From: Actinomadura luteofluorescens
Lineage (GTDB): Bacteria > Actinomycetota > Actinomycetes > Streptosporangiales > Streptosporangiaceae
Reading direction: 5' to 3'
Assembly: GCF_013409365.1 (NCBI RefSeq)
Contig: NZ_JACCBA010000001.1
Span: 5,642,001 to 5,706,000 of the forward strand
DNA length: 64,000 nucleotides
Part shown: one piece after another, positions 51,978 to 60,573 of the stretch
Position numbering within the stretch: position 1 is the first letter of the stretch
Layout of the letters: every line of letters begins with the position of its first letter
Translations under genes and position numbers: made by a program
Notes under the pieces: model-generated
The model's database searches: none
Told to the model about the DNA's origin: nothing
Seen by the model: only the letters and a program-made list of their open reading frames with translations

Positions 51978-52891
51978 ACGGCGCGATGATCGCCGGCGCC
52001 GTCGTCGGCTTCGGCCTGTACATCCTCGTCCGGGCGCTGTTCCCGTCGCGTCCGGGCCTCGCCGCGCGGATGGCCGCGCTCGACGCCGCCCGCCGCCGCG
52101 ACCTGGAGGAGCAGCGGGCCGGGACGGCCTCGCCGACGCTGGAGCGGGTCGGCGGGACGCGGGCGAAGATCGGGCGGGAGCTGGCGCGGATCTGCGAGGC
52201 GCGCGGCTGGCGGCTGCGGTCGGTGCGCGCCGACCTGGCGATCACCGAGCGGTCGCTGGAGGCGTTCCTCGCCACGAAGTTCCTGCTGCCCGCCGCCGCG
52301 CTGCTGTTCATCCCGCTGATCGTCGCCTACTTCACGCTGCTCGGCCTCGGCTCCTCCGTCGCCGTCCCGGTGTGGATCTGCGTGCTGTTCGCCGCCCTGT
52401 TCTTCTTCTTCCCCGACATGCAGCTCCGGCAGGAGGCGCAGGCGCGCCGGCAGGACTTCCGGCACGTCGTCGGCGCGTTCCTCGACCTGGTCTCGATGAA
52501 CCTCGCGGGCGGACGCGGCGTCCCCGAGGCGCTGATGACCGCCTCGAACGTCGGCGAGGGCTGGGCCATGCACCGCATCCGCGACGCCCTGTCCAACGCC
52601 CGCATCACCGGCCGGACCCCCTGGCAGGCGCTCGGCGGGCTGGGCGAGGAGGTCGACATCGCCGAGCTGCGCGACCTCGCGGGCGCGCTCGCGCTGGTGT
52701 CCGACGACGGCGCCCAGGTCCGCAAGTCCCTCGCCGCCCGCGCCGCGTCGATGCGCAGCCGCGAGCTGTCGGAGCTGGAGGGCAAGGCGGGCGAGCGCTC
52801 CCAGTCGATGCTCATCGCGCAGCTGTTCCTGTGCGCCGGCTTCCTGATCTTCCTCGCCTATCCGGCCCTGATGCGGGTGCTCGCCTCATGA
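51974..52891 (+). CDS. tadC: Tad pilus inner-membrane platform protein TadC
   Basis: GTG 51974 overlaps the TadB stop; the product is 305 residues. A short N-terminal helix, then 'FLATKFLLPAAALLFIPLIVAYF' and a second pair of helices near 110-145, then a T2SSF domain ('GAFLDLVSMNLAGGRGVPEALMTA', 'ALALVSDDGAQVRKSLAARAASMR') and a last helix near 285-303. It completes the assembly platform with TadB. The prepilin gene follows after 55 bases. Confidence 0.9.
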   Translation: MNGAMIAGAVVGFGLYILVRALFPSRPGLAARMAALDAARRRDLEEQRAGTASPTLERVGGTRAKIGRELARICEARGWRLRSVRADLAITERSLEAFLATKFLLPAAALLFIPLIVAYFTLLGLGSSVAVPVWICVLFAALFFFFPDMQLRQEAQARRQDFRHVVGAFLDLVSMNLAGGRGVPEALMTASNVGEGWAMHRIRDALSNARITGRTPWQALGGLGEEVDIAELRDLAGALALVSDDGAQVRKSLAARAASMRSRELSELEGKAGERSQSMLIAQLFLCAGFLIFLAYPALMRVLAS

Positions 52892-52946
52892 CCGCGACCT
52901 GTATGACCGTTGACAAGTCCCGCCGAACCCCTCTGGAGGTGTCACG

Positions 52947-53168
52947 ATGAGTCCGCTCAATCCCCTGAACGACCCGGCCGTCGTCTACTTGCGCGCCCTG
53001 ATCGGCACCCGGCTGGCGCGGCTGCGAGACGAGGAGGAGCGGTGCCGCGGCGCGTCCGCGATCGAGTGGGCGATCATCACCGCGATCCTGGCGCTGATCG
53101 CGATCACGATCGGGGCGGTGATCCAGAAGAAGATCCAGGACAAGGCCAACAGCATCAACACGGGCTGA
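52947..53168 (+). CDS. Flp-type pilin precursor
   Basis: The product is 73 residues from ATG 52947, preceded by TGGAGG. After a hydrophilic leader of 35 residues comes the prepilin cleavage context 'RG35-ASAIEWAIITAILALIAIT': cleavage after Gly35 leaves Glu at mature position 5, as in type IV pilins. A short hydrophobic helix and a small polar end ('KKIQDKANSINTG') complete a mature pilin of 38 residues. It is likely the major pilus subunit. The leader is longer than in most Flp pilins. Confidence 0.87.
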   Translation: MSPLNPLNDPAVVYLRALIGTRLARLRDEEERCRGASAIEWAIITAILALIAITIGAVIQKKIQDKANSINTG

Positions 53169-53173
53169 CCGCC

Positions 53174-53614
53174 GTGCGGCCCAGGGAACCCGGCGTCTCC
53201 TCCGACGCGGGGGCCTCATCGATGGAGTGGGCGCTGCTCACCCCCGTCCTCATCCTCATGATGCTCGTCGCGGTGCAGTTCGCCATGGTCTTCCACGCCC
53301 GGCACGTCGCCCTCGCGGCGGCGCAGTCGGGCGCCCGAGTCGCGCGCACCTCCCCGGTCGGCGGCGGCTGGGAGGGCGCGGCGACCGCGAAGGCGGCCGG
53401 CAGCGTGCGCGAGATCGGCCCGGACCTGCTCGGCGGACTCCAGGTCAGGGCGGGGGAGGACGACGACGAGCGCTGGGTCGAGGTCAGCGGCGAGGCCGTC
53501 CAGGTCGTCCCGTTCATGACGTTCCACGTGTCGCAGCGCTCGCAGGGTCCGATCGAGTGCTTCCGTCCCGACGTCGGCTCCGGGACGGCCTGCCAGCGGG
53601 GAGCCGCCGGATGA
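53174..53614 (+). CDS. TadE-like pseudopilin 1
   Basis: GTG 53174 gives 146 residues. A short leader ends before 'GASSMEWALLTPVLILMMLVA', the TadE prepilin-like motif with Glu at position +5 after Gly. A helix and a mostly beta outside region follow, with two Cys near the end. TadE proteins are minor pseudopilins of Tad systems. The stop overlaps the start of the next TadE-like gene (ATGA). Confidence 0.85.
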   Translation: MRPREPGVSSDAGASSMEWALLTPVLILMMLVAVQFAMVFHARHVALAAAQSGARVARTSPVGGGWEGAATAKAAGSVREIGPDLLGGLQVRAGEDDDERWVEVSGEAVQVVPFMTFHVSQRSQGPIECFRPDVGSGTACQRGAAG

Positions 53615-54069
53615 GGGCCCGCATGCCGCGTCCCGCCGCCGACGGCGGTTCCATGTCCCTGGAGATGGTCCTCGTCACGCCCATCTTCGTGGCGTTCCTG
53701 CTGTTCCTCGCGGGCGCCGGGCGGATGGTGGACGCCAAGAGCCAGGTGGACGGCGCGGCCCGCGACGCCGCCCGCGCCGCGTCCATCGCCCGCAGCTCCG
53801 GAGCCGCGCAGAGCCTCGCCGCCGACACGGCGTCCGCCGGCCTGCGCGGAACCGCCTGGTGCTCGGGCGGCCCCTCCGTGCAGACCGACGTGTCCCGCTG
53901 GGGGCCGGGAGGCAGCGTCGGCGTGACCATAACCTGCGACGTCGACCTCGGCGACCTGGCGTTCATCGGGCTGCCCGGCAGCAAGCGGCTCCAGGGCCAC
54001 GCGATCGCGCCCGTCGACACCTACACCTTCCGCGGGACCGACGGCGAGCCGCCGGAGGACGCGCCATGA
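53611..54069 (+). CDS. TadE-like pseudopilin 2
   Basis: ATG 53611 overlaps the previous stop; the product is 152 residues. The motif 'GGSMSLEMVLVTPIFVAFLLFLAGAG' shows Gly, then Glu at +5, then the hydrophobic helix. The outside part contains a Cys pair. It would act with TadE 1 and the TadG-like protein as minor subunits. Overlaps the next gene start. Confidence 0.85.
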   Translation: MRARMPRPAADGGSMSLEMVLVTPIFVAFLLFLAGAGRMVDAKSQVDGAARDAARAASIARSSGAAQSLAADTASAGLRGTAWCSGGPSVQTDVSRWGPGGSVGVTITCDVDLGDLAFIGLPGSKRLQGHAIAPVDTYTFRGTDGEPPEDAP

Positions 54070-54551
54070 CGAGACCGCCCACCGCCTCGGAGGCGCGGGC
54101 CGCCGGCGACGGCCCGGCCGGGGACGACGGCCGCGACCGGGGCACGATCGCGATGTACACGGTGCTGTTCACCCCGGTCGTCATCCTGCTGGCCGGGCTG
54201 CTCGTGGACGGCGGGCTCGCCATCCACGCCCGGCAGCGCGCCGCGGACATGGCCGAGCAGGCCGCCCGCGCCGGGGCGAACCAGATCGACACCGACGCCC
54301 TGCGGCGGACCGGGGAACCCGTCCTGGACCCGGGCCGGGCCCGCGCGGCGGCGTGCGACCTGCTGGCCTCCTACAGCGACCAGGTGACCGGGTCCCGGTG
54401 CGACGCCGACGAGCAGGAGGTCGCGGTCACCGTGCGGATCGGCGTCCGGCCGCAGCTGCTCGGGATCATCCCGGGCTTCGGCGAGTTCCAGCTGACCTCC
54501 AGCGCGACCGCCCGCCCCGTCACGGGCGGACCGGGAGGAGTCAACCCGTGA
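54066..54551 (+). CDS. TadG-like / Flp pilus-assembly membrane protein
   Basis: ATG 54066 overlaps the second TadE stop; the product is 161 residues. A long N-terminal leader precedes 'RDRGTIAMYTVLFTPVVILLAGLLVDGG', the DUF/TadG entry helix ('RG' then a helix ending 'VDGG'). The outside part ('IHARQRAADMAEQAARAGANQID', a Cys pair, terminal strands) fits pseudopilin-like TadG modules. Its TGA overlaps a GTG that opens a 24-codon frame. Confidence 0.8.
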   Translation: MTRPPTASEARAAGDGPAGDDGRDRGTIAMYTVLFTPVVILLAGLLVDGGLAIHARQRAADMAEQAARAGANQIDTDALRRTGEPVLDPGRARAAACDLLASYSDQVTGSRCDADEQEVAVTVRIGVRPQLLGIIPGFGEFQLTSSATARPVTGGPGGVNP

Positions 54552-54622
54552 GCATCGGCGAGAACGGCTTTACCATGAGGACGACGTCCAGCGACCGGAG
54601 AACGGCAGGGGCGCGATGGTGA
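54548..54622 (+). CDS. 24-residue leader/coupling ORF between TadG-like and LysM-BTAD genes
   Basis: GTG 54548 overlaps the TadG-like stop (GTGA) and has a strong GGAGGAG ribosome binding site (54534-54540) seven bases upstream. The frame encodes 24 residues ending 'TAGARW' and stops at TGA 54620-54622, overlapping the ATG 54616 of the next gene. The arrangement suggests that ribosomes pass through this short frame to reach the regulator gene. The peptide itself may have no function. Real translation is likely, but the protein role is uncertain. Confidence 0.5.
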   Translation: MSIGENGFTMRTTSSDRRTAGARW

Positions 54623-57600
54623 CACGGCAGGGGCGCAGGGCACCCGTCCGGGTGCGCAGGCAGCGCAGCGCGGGTGACGTACTGGCCGGGATCGGGGCGC
54701 TCGTCCTGCTCGCCGCGCTGATGGCGGGCGTGCCGTTCGCGCTGCTGACGATCTTCGGTTCGCCGCTGCCGGACCACGTGCCGTCCGCGTCCGACCTCAC
54801 GCACAAGGTGGGGCCGGGCTCGCTCATCGCGATCCTCGTGGTGCTGGTGTGGCTCGCCTGGATCCAGCTCGCGGCGTGCGTGGCCGTCGAGGTGTACGCG
54901 GGGATCCGCGGCGTCGGCGTGCCCGCGCGGGTGCCGCTCGCGGGCGGCACGCAGTCGCTCGTGCACCGGCTCGTCGTGGCCGCGCTGCTGCTGTTCACCG
55001 CCACCACCGCGATCATGCCGGCGCTCTCCGGCGGCGGGCTGTCCCAGCGGCCGCCCGCCGTGCAGATGCAGCCGCAGTCGCAGGAGTTCCACCGGATCCC
55101 CGAGGCGCCGGAGCGCCCCGCCGCCGCCCCGGCCGCCGAGAACCTCGCCGCGCACCCGGCGGAGAAGGCCGCCACCACCAAGATCTACCGGGTGCACCCG
55201 CCGGAGGGCCGGCACCACGAGTCCCTGTGGGAGATCGCCGAGAAGTGCCTCGGCGAGGGCCGCCGCTACAACGAGATCTACTCCCTCAACAAGGGCCACA
55301 TCCAGCCGGACGGGACGCGGCTGACGATCGCGAGCCTGATCCGTCCCGGCTGGATCCTGGAGATGCCCGCGGACGCCAAGCACGCGCAGGTCATCCCCAC
55401 CAAGGACCTCCACGACTACTTCAAGCACGGGCACGCCGTCCCCGACGCGCCCGCCAGGCCGAATCCGGCCCCGCCCGCGGCGCCGAAGCCCACCCCGCCG
55501 GCGCAGCAGACACCGCCCGCGCAGCAGGCGCCGCCGACTCAGGCTCCGTCGACGCAAACTCCGCCGACGCATCAGCCGCCCGCGCAGGAGGCCCCGCCGG
55601 CGCAGCCGCCCGCCTCCCAGGCCCCGCCGGCCGTCCCGCGGCCGTCGGCCACGCCGACCCCGGCGCCGCAACACACCGAGCCGAAGGCGCCCTCGACCGA
55701 GAAGCCCGCATCGGAGAAGCCGGCGCCGGAGAAGCCGGAGACGGCGCAGCCGCCCGCGCACGACGGCGGGACGGAGCGGCCCTCGGACGAGACCGGCCGC
55801 CCGTTCGACGTGAGCTGGCCGCACGGCATCGCGGCGGCGTCGCTCCTCGCCGCGGGGCTGCTCGGCGCGCTCGGCCGGCGGCGCCGCACCCAGATGTGGC
55901 ACCGCGCGTTCGGGCACATGATCGTCCGGCCGGAGGGGGCGGCGGTCGAGGCGGAGCGGGCGCTGCGGATCGGCGCCGACGAGGACGCCGCGCGGCTGCT
56001 GGACCTCGGGCTGCGGCACATGTCCAAGTCGATGGCGGCGGGCGGGCGCGCCCTGCCGACCATCTACGGCGTGCACCTCGGGCACGGCAGCCTCGACCTG
56101 TGGATCGCGCCCGCCGACCGGAACCCGCCCGCGCCCTGGCAGGCGTTCGACGACGGGCAGGTGTGGCGGCTGGGCGCCGACGCGCTGCCGGGCCTGGAGG
56201 CCTCCGACCTCGTCGACGTCCTCGCCCCCTACCCCGGCCTGGTCTCGATCGGCACGAACGACAACGGCCGCATCCTCGTCGACCTGGAGGCCGCGCACGG
56301 GCTGATCGCGCTGCGCGGGCCCGAGGACACCCGCCGCGCCGTGCTGTCGGCGGTCGCGCTGGAGCTGGCCACCAACCGCTGGTCCGACCACATGCGGATC
56401 ACGCTCGTCGGGTTCGACGCCGAGCTCGGCGAGGGCCTGGCGGAGATCGCCCCGGACCGCGTCCGGTCCGTCCCGACGCTGGAGGACGCGCTGCCCGAGC
56501 TGGAGGGGCGCAGCGAGGAGGTGCGGCAGGCGCTCGCCGCGTCCGGCGTCGACTCGGTGCTCACCGGACGCTGCCGCGGCGTGTTCGGCGAGGCGTGGAT
56601 GCCGCACTACCTGATCATGGCGGACCAGCCCCCGGAGCGGGACGCCGACCGGCTCGTCGCGCTGGCCCGCACCGGCACCCGGATGGCCGCCGGCTACGTC
56701 GTGCCCGGCGACGTGCAGGGCGCCACCTGGACGTGGGACGTCGACGCCGCCGGGCGCCTGCAGGCCGGCGTGCTCGGCTTCGACGTCGAGGCGCAGCTCG
56801 TGGGCGACGACGACTACCGCGGCGTGTTCGAGCTGTTCCGGACGGCCGCGCGGCTGGAGCCGGTGGAGCTGCCCGGCCTCGCCGGCGGCGAGGAGCCGCC
56901 GACCGCGCAGGAGTCGTCGGTGGAGGTCCGGCTGCTCGGCCCGATCGAGGTCGACGCGCCGGGGCCGATGGACGAGTCCCGCCGCGAGCTGTGCACGGAG
57001 CTGCTGGTGTACCTCGCGGCGCACCCGGAGGGCGTCCACCCGACGGTGCTGTCCGGCGCGATCTGGCCGCGCGGCACCAGCGCCGGGGTCCGCGACGCGT
57101 CCGTGGCCCGCGTGTCGGACTGGCTCGGCCGCGACGCCCGCGGCCGCCCCAACCTCTACCACGACGACCGGGGCCGGATCCGGCTCGGCTCCGAGGTGCG
57201 CGTCGACCTGAACGTGTTCCGCTGGCTGGTGTGGCGGTCGGCGGCCGAGCCCGCGTCCGAGACCGCCTACATGGCGTACGCGCTGGACCTCGTCCGCGGC
57301 CCGCTCCTCGCCGACCGGCCGCGCGGCCGCTACGCCTGGCTCGCCGACCACGACCTGGAGTTCGAGGCGCCCGCACGGGTGATCGACGTCGCGCATCGCC
57401 TCGTCGTGCTGCGGCTGGAGGAGGGCGACCCGCGCGGCGCGGTGAGCGCGGCCCGCGCCGGGCTGCGGCTCGCCCCCGAGGACGAGGGCCTGTGGCGCGA
57501 CCTGCTCCGCGCCACCCACGCGACCGGCGACGTGGCGCAGGTCGAGGTGGCCGTGGACGAGCTGCGCGGCCGCGTCGGCCGGGACCCGCTGTTCGACGGG

Positions 57601-57669
57601 CTCCAGCCCGAGACGGAGGCGCTCGTCGAGGAGCTGCTCCCCGACTGGAACCCTGTCGGTTCGCGCTAG
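54616..57669 (+). CDS. Membrane LysM-BTAD protein (transcriptional activator-like) ending the Tad operon
   Basis: A 1017-residue protein. Three membrane helices lie near 20-50, 70-95 and 113-140, then a LysM domain near 185-255 ('SLWEIAEKCLGEGRRYNEIYSLN' type). A Pro/Gln/Thr-rich stretch (about 270-390) and another helix near 400-420 follow. The rest is cytoplasmic: an unknown ~350-residue domain, then a winged-helix/BTAD unit near 775-1005 ('LLGPIEVDAPGPMDESRRELC', 'LNVFRWLVWRSAAEPASETAY'). BTAD is found in SARP-type activators. LysM may sense peptidoglycan, so the protein could link wall state to transcription; this is inference. It overlaps the 24-codon frame. Confidence 0.82.
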   Translation: MVTRQGRRAPVRVRRQRSAGDVLAGIGALVLLAALMAGVPFALLTIFGSPLPDHVPSASDLTHKVGPGSLIAILVVLVWLAWIQLAACVAVEVYAGIRGVGVPARVPLAGGTQSLVHRLVVAALLLFTATTAIMPALSGGGLSQRPPAVQMQPQSQEFHRIPEAPERPAAAPAAENLAAHPAEKAATTKIYRVHPPEGRHHESLWEIAEKCLGEGRRYNEIYSLNKGHIQPDGTRLTIASLIRPGWILEMPADAKHAQVIPTKDLHDYFKHGHAVPDAPARPNPAPPAAPKPTPPAQQTPPAQQAPPTQAPSTQTPPTHQPPAQEAPPAQPPASQAPPAVPRPSATPTPAPQHTEPKAPSTEKPASEKPAPEKPETAQPPAHDGGTERPSDETGRPFDVSWPHGIAAASLLAAGLLGALGRRRRTQMWHRAFGHMIVRPEGAAVEAERALRIGADEDAARLLDLGLRHMSKSMAAGGRALPTIYGVHLGHGSLDLWIAPADRNPPAPWQAFDDGQVWRLGADALPGLEASDLVDVLAPYPGLVSIGTNDNGRILVDLEAAHGLIALRGPEDTRRAVLSAVALELATNRWSDHMRITLVGFDAELGEGLAEIAPDRVRSVPTLEDALPELEGRSEEVRQALAASGVDSVLTGRCRGVFGEAWMPHYLIMADQPPERDADRLVALARTGTRMAAGYVVPGDVQGATWTWDVDAAGRLQAGVLGFDVEAQLVGDDDYRGVFELFRTAARLEPVELPGLAGGEEPPTAQESSVEVRLLGPIEVDAPGPMDESRRELCTELLVYLAAHPEGVHPTVLSGAIWPRGTSAGVRDASVARVSDWLGRDARGRPNLYHDDRGRIRLGSEVRVDLNVFRWLVWRSAAEPASETAYMAYALDLVRGPLLADRPRGRYAWLADHDLEFEAPARVIDVAHRLVVLRLEEGDPRGAVSAARAGLRLAPEDEGLWRDLLRATHATGDVAQVEVAVDELRGRVGRDPLFDGLQPETEALVEELLPDWNPVGSR

Positions 57670-57679
57670 TCGGGTCGCG

Positions 57680-58894
57680 CTAGCGGTACAGGCCGGTGCC
57701 GCCCAGCGAGTAGCGGCCGGGCTGCGGATGCACGCACAGGCCCGCCGGGCGGCCGCCGACCCGGACGGACCGGACGACGCGCCCGGTCCGGGTCGAGACG
57801 GCGTAGACGAGCCCGGCGGGGTCGGCGAGCCACAGCACCGTGCCGTCCGAGGACACCCCGCCCGGCGCGGGCGAGCCGCCGCCGGGCAGCGGCCAGCGGG
57901 CCGCGACCCGCCGCGATCCGAACTCGACGGCGGTGAGGGCGCCGCCGCCCACGACGAAGAGCCGCCGCGCGTCCCTGCTGATCGCCAGGCCCCGCGCGCC
58001 GGGCCCCGTCCGGACGAACCCGGCCAGGGCGAACCGCCGGGCGTCCACCAGCCACACCCCGCCGTGGCGGGCGTCCGCGACGTAGAAGGCGGACCCGTCG
58101 GGGGAGAGCCGCAGGTCGCCGGGCCGGGCACCGTCCGGCAGCCGGATCGTGCCGGAGACGGCGCGGTTCGCGATGCCGACGCGGGTGAGCAGGCCGGCGG
58201 CGGTGCACGTGGCCACGAGGGACGCGCCGTCGGGCGTGAAGTCGGCGTGCCCGGCCGCGCACGGCAGGGGCGCCGACCCCCGCGGCGCCATCGTGCGCGG
58301 GTCGCGCAGGTCGACCCGGTCCGGGCGGCGCGCCAGGACGAGCGCGTCGCGGCCGTCGGGGGTGAAGTAGAGCCCGGTCGGCGCGGTGACCCCGACCGGG
58401 CGGCCCCGCCGCCCGCTGCGCGGCCCGAGCGGGATGAGCAGGCCGTTCGCGCGGTCGGTGGCCCACAGCCGCCGCAGATCCCACGACGGCGCCAGCCGCG
58501 ACGCCGCCCCGGTGTGGAAGCGGCCGACGAGCCGGAGCCCGGCGGCGTCGAGGACGTCGACGTACGGGCCGTTCGGCACGTACAGCCGCGGCGGCAGCCC
58601 GCGCGCGGTCGGCGCGAGCATTCCGGGGCCGGTGGCGGCGTAGACGGCGCCGCCCGCGGGCGCGACGGGCACCCCGCCGGGCGGCCCGGACTCGGACGCG
58701 CGCGGAGCGGCGCCGCCCGGGCGCGCCGGCAGGTAGGGCGCCGGCCCGCCGAGCCCGACGACCGGGTCGTCCGGGGAGCCCTCCCCGGGCCGGTAGAAGG
58801 GGACGGGCGACTCGCACCCGGCCAGGCCGGTCAGCGCGAGGCCCGCGGCGAGCGGCAGCGCGGCGGCCCGTGATCGTCCCTTGTGAGTTCGCAT
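57680..58894 (-). CDS. Lipoprotein with YVTN-like beta-propeller
   Basis: The product is 404 residues from ATG 58894 (GGGGGA upstream). Lipobox 'LTGLAGC' puts the lipidated Cys near residue 26. After a Pro/Gly-rich stretch come about seven repeats of a propeller type, visible as 'RLYVPNGPYVDVLDAAGLRLVG', 'GLYFTPDGRDALVLARR', 'LRLSPDGSAFYVADARHGGVWL' and 'LAISRDARRLFVVGGGAL'. Such lipoproteins are exposed on the membrane and bind unknown partners. The gene converges with the LysM-BTAD gene, leaving 10 bases. Confidence 0.82.
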   Translation of the reverse strand: MRTHKGRSRAAALPLAAGLALTGLAGCESPVPFYRPGEGSPDDPVVGLGGPAPYLPARPGGAAPRASESGPPGGVPVAPAGGAVYAATGPGMLAPTARGLPPRLYVPNGPYVDVLDAAGLRLVGRFHTGAASRLAPSWDLRRLWATDRANGLLIPLGPRSGRRGRPVGVTAPTGLYFTPDGRDALVLARRPDRVDLRDPRTMAPRGSAPLPCAAGHADFTPDGASLVATCTAAGLLTRVGIANRAVSGTIRLPDGARPGDLRLSPDGSAFYVADARHGGVWLVDARRFALAGFVRTGPGARGLAISRDARRLFVVGGGALTAVEFGSRRVAARWPLPGGGSPAPGGVSSDGTVLWLADPAGLVYAVSTRTGRVVRSVRVGGRPAGLCVHPQPGRYSLGGTGLYR

Positions 58895-58990
58895 GCGCGG
58901 TCTCCCCCATTCACGGCGGGGACCTTACCTACGGACGACGCTCGGTATCCGGTTAATTGCCAAACGTGTTCCCCGCGGAGGCGGTATCGG

Positions 58991-59134
58991 GTGCCGGCCG
59001 GCCCGCGGGGTGCGCGGTCCACCGCCACGAAAGACGCAAAGCCGTCCAGGCTCGTCTACCGGCTCGGAGTGGGCGCCGCCATGCGCGTCGCCCGGCGACG
59101 CGCGCGCCGTGCGGGCCACGACATCCTCCACTGA
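58991..59134 (+). CDS. Possible small basic protein
   Basis: GTG 58991 with GGAGG at 58978-58982 gives 47 residues, ending 'MRVARRRARRAGHDILH'. GC at third codon positions is high (about 87%), as in neighbouring genes, and it is very rich in Arg. It lies in the 257-base gap between the lipoprotein and NYN genes. No family is recognised. Alternatives are the region being a promoter only. Confidence 0.35.
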   Translation: MPAGPRGARSTATKDAKPSRLVYRLGVGAAMRVARRRARRAGHDILH

Positions 59135-59151
59135 GGCACCGCGGCCGGTCC

Positions 59152-60210
59152 TCAGTCGGACTTGCCGATGCCGATGCCGAACTCGCGGTAGACGCGCTCC
59201 CAGAAGCCGTCGCGCAGCCAGGTGCGGGCCTCCTGGTAGGGGCGCAGCGAACCGCCGAGCTCCTTCTCCGCCTCGATCAGCAGCTCCTTGTCGATGACGG
59301 GCGGCAGGATCGGGCCGGGCAGCAGGTCGCGGATGTTGTCCCGGCCCCGCTCGAAGATCCACTTCTGGGCGACGTGCTCGCCGATCTCCAGCATGTGGTC
59401 GCGGTCGGGGCCGAGCTTGCCGTCGGACGGCGCCGCCGTGGCGGAGTTCAGCGACGCGGCCACCGTGGCGGGCGTGGCGGCGCCCGGCACCGGGACGGCC
59501 GCGCGGGCCGCCGCGGGCGTCGGCTTGACCGACGGGGGGCGCCCCGCGAACACCTGCGACGGTGACGGGACGGGGCTGGAGCGCTGCGCGGCGGCCGCGG
59601 CGTCGCGGACCGCGGCGGCGGACCCGGGCGCGGGCACCGGCAGCACCTTGGCCTTGGTGAAGTACGGGCGCAGGAACTCGGCGGGCAGCACCTCGACCGT
59701 GTCGGACTCCCAGACCAGCCACTCGGCCTGGTTCGAGCCGTGCGTCGGCTCGACGCCCCACAGGTGCACGCGGATGCCGTAGCGCTGCGCGGCCTCCACG
59801 GCGGGCAGCATGTCCTCGTCGCCGGCCAGCAGCACCGCGTCGGTGATCCCGCGGTGCCGGGCCAGGGCCTCCAGGTCGGCGCGCAGCTGGGCGTCCACGC
59901 CCTTCTGCTGCCCCTGGGCGTTCAGGTTGCCGAGGCGCAGCTTCACCAGCGGCAGGTTGGCGATCACCCGCTGGTCCACGGTCGGCTGGCGCTTGGGCGC
60001 GGCGTCGAACCAGTACACCCGCAGCAGCTCGCCCCGCCGCTGCTCGTCGGCGTGGTCGGTGAGCGCCTTGATGAGCTTCTCCGCGGCGACCCGGTACTCC
60101 CGCCGGGATCCGCAACCGAGCAGCAGGGCACCGGAGGCCGCGTAGAGGTATCCCGCGTCGACGAAGATCGCGTATCGCGCGGGCTGTGGGACGTACTCCG
60201 AGGTGGCCAT
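59152..60210 (-). CDS. NYN-domain ribonuclease-like protein
   Basis: The product is 352 residues from ATG 60210. The N-terminal NYN (PIN-like) domain, residues 1-190, carries acidic residues for metal: D18 in 'YAIFVDAGYLY', 'LRVYWFDAAPK', 'DAVLLAGDEDMLPAVEAA', and 'VHLWGVEP'. A Pro/Ala/Ser-rich linker (about 215-280) and a C-terminal region ('IFERGRDNIRDLLPGPI', 'YREFGIGIGKSD') follow. NYN proteins are predicted RNases or phosphodiesterases. The substrate is unknown. It lies downstream of accD-accE on the same strand, with 90 bases between. Confidence 0.8.
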   Translation of the reverse strand: MATSEYVPQPARYAIFVDAGYLYAASGALLLGCGSRREYRVAAEKLIKALTDHADEQRRGELLRVYWFDAAPKRQPTVDQRVIANLPLVKLRLGNLNAQGQQKGVDAQLRADLEALARHRGITDAVLLAGDEDMLPAVEAAQRYGIRVHLWGVEPTHGSNQAEWLVWESDTVEVLPAEFLRPYFTKAKVLPVPAPGSAAAVRDAAAAAQRSSPVPSPSQVFAGRPPSVKPTPAAARAAVPVPGAATPATVAASLNSATAAPSDGKLGPDRDHMLEIGEHVAQKWIFERGRDNIRDLLPGPILPPVIDKELLIEAEKELGGSLRPYQEARTWLRDGFWERVYREFGIGIGKSD

Positions 60211-60300
60211 GGCCTTCCACCTTATTCGTGCGGAGCGCCCCGCCGGGTGCGAACCACGGTTACATGTCGCGGGGCGGCCCGGCGTGGCCCGCGTCGGGCG

Positions 60301-60543
60301 TCAGCGCGGCAGGCCGCTCGCCCGCCACGCCCCGGGCCCCCGCGGCCGCGGCCCGCCCGCGAGCGTGGTGCGCACGAGCCGGGAGCGGTCGGCCCAGCGC
60401 GACGGCGGGGGCGGGGCCGCGCCGTCGCGGGCCGCGGCGGCGGCCCCGGCGCGGGCGGTCAGCACGGCGACCAGCGCCGCGATCTCCTCCGGACCCGGGT
60501 CGCCGCGGACGATCCGCAGGAACGGCTTGCTGTCGGCGGTCAC
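60301..60543 (-). CDS. accE: Acyl-CoA carboxylase epsilon subunit
   Basis: GTG 60543 is chosen because GGAAGGTGG lies at a proper distance upstream; this gives 80 residues. The typical core 'SKPFLRIVRGDPGPEEIAAL' and then 'VAVLTARAG' opens the protein and a short Arg/Pro-rich tail follows, as in actinobacterial AccE. The epsilon subunit binds AccD and raises carboxylase activity. It lies 30 bases after accD. Longer start 60555 would place the ribosome binding site too close. Confidence 0.88.
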   Translation of the reverse strand: MTADSKPFLRIVRGDPGPEEIAALVAVLTARAGAAAAARDGAAPPPPSRWADRSRLVRTTLAGGPRPRGPGAWRASGLPR

Positions 60544-60573
60544 GAGATATCCCACCTTCCGGGCGTGTCCCCG

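Noticed and set aside
52905..52930. A perfect TTGACA before the Flp pilin gene as an internal promoter
   Set aside because: No -10 element is found at 16-19 bases downstream, so an internal promoter is not supported.
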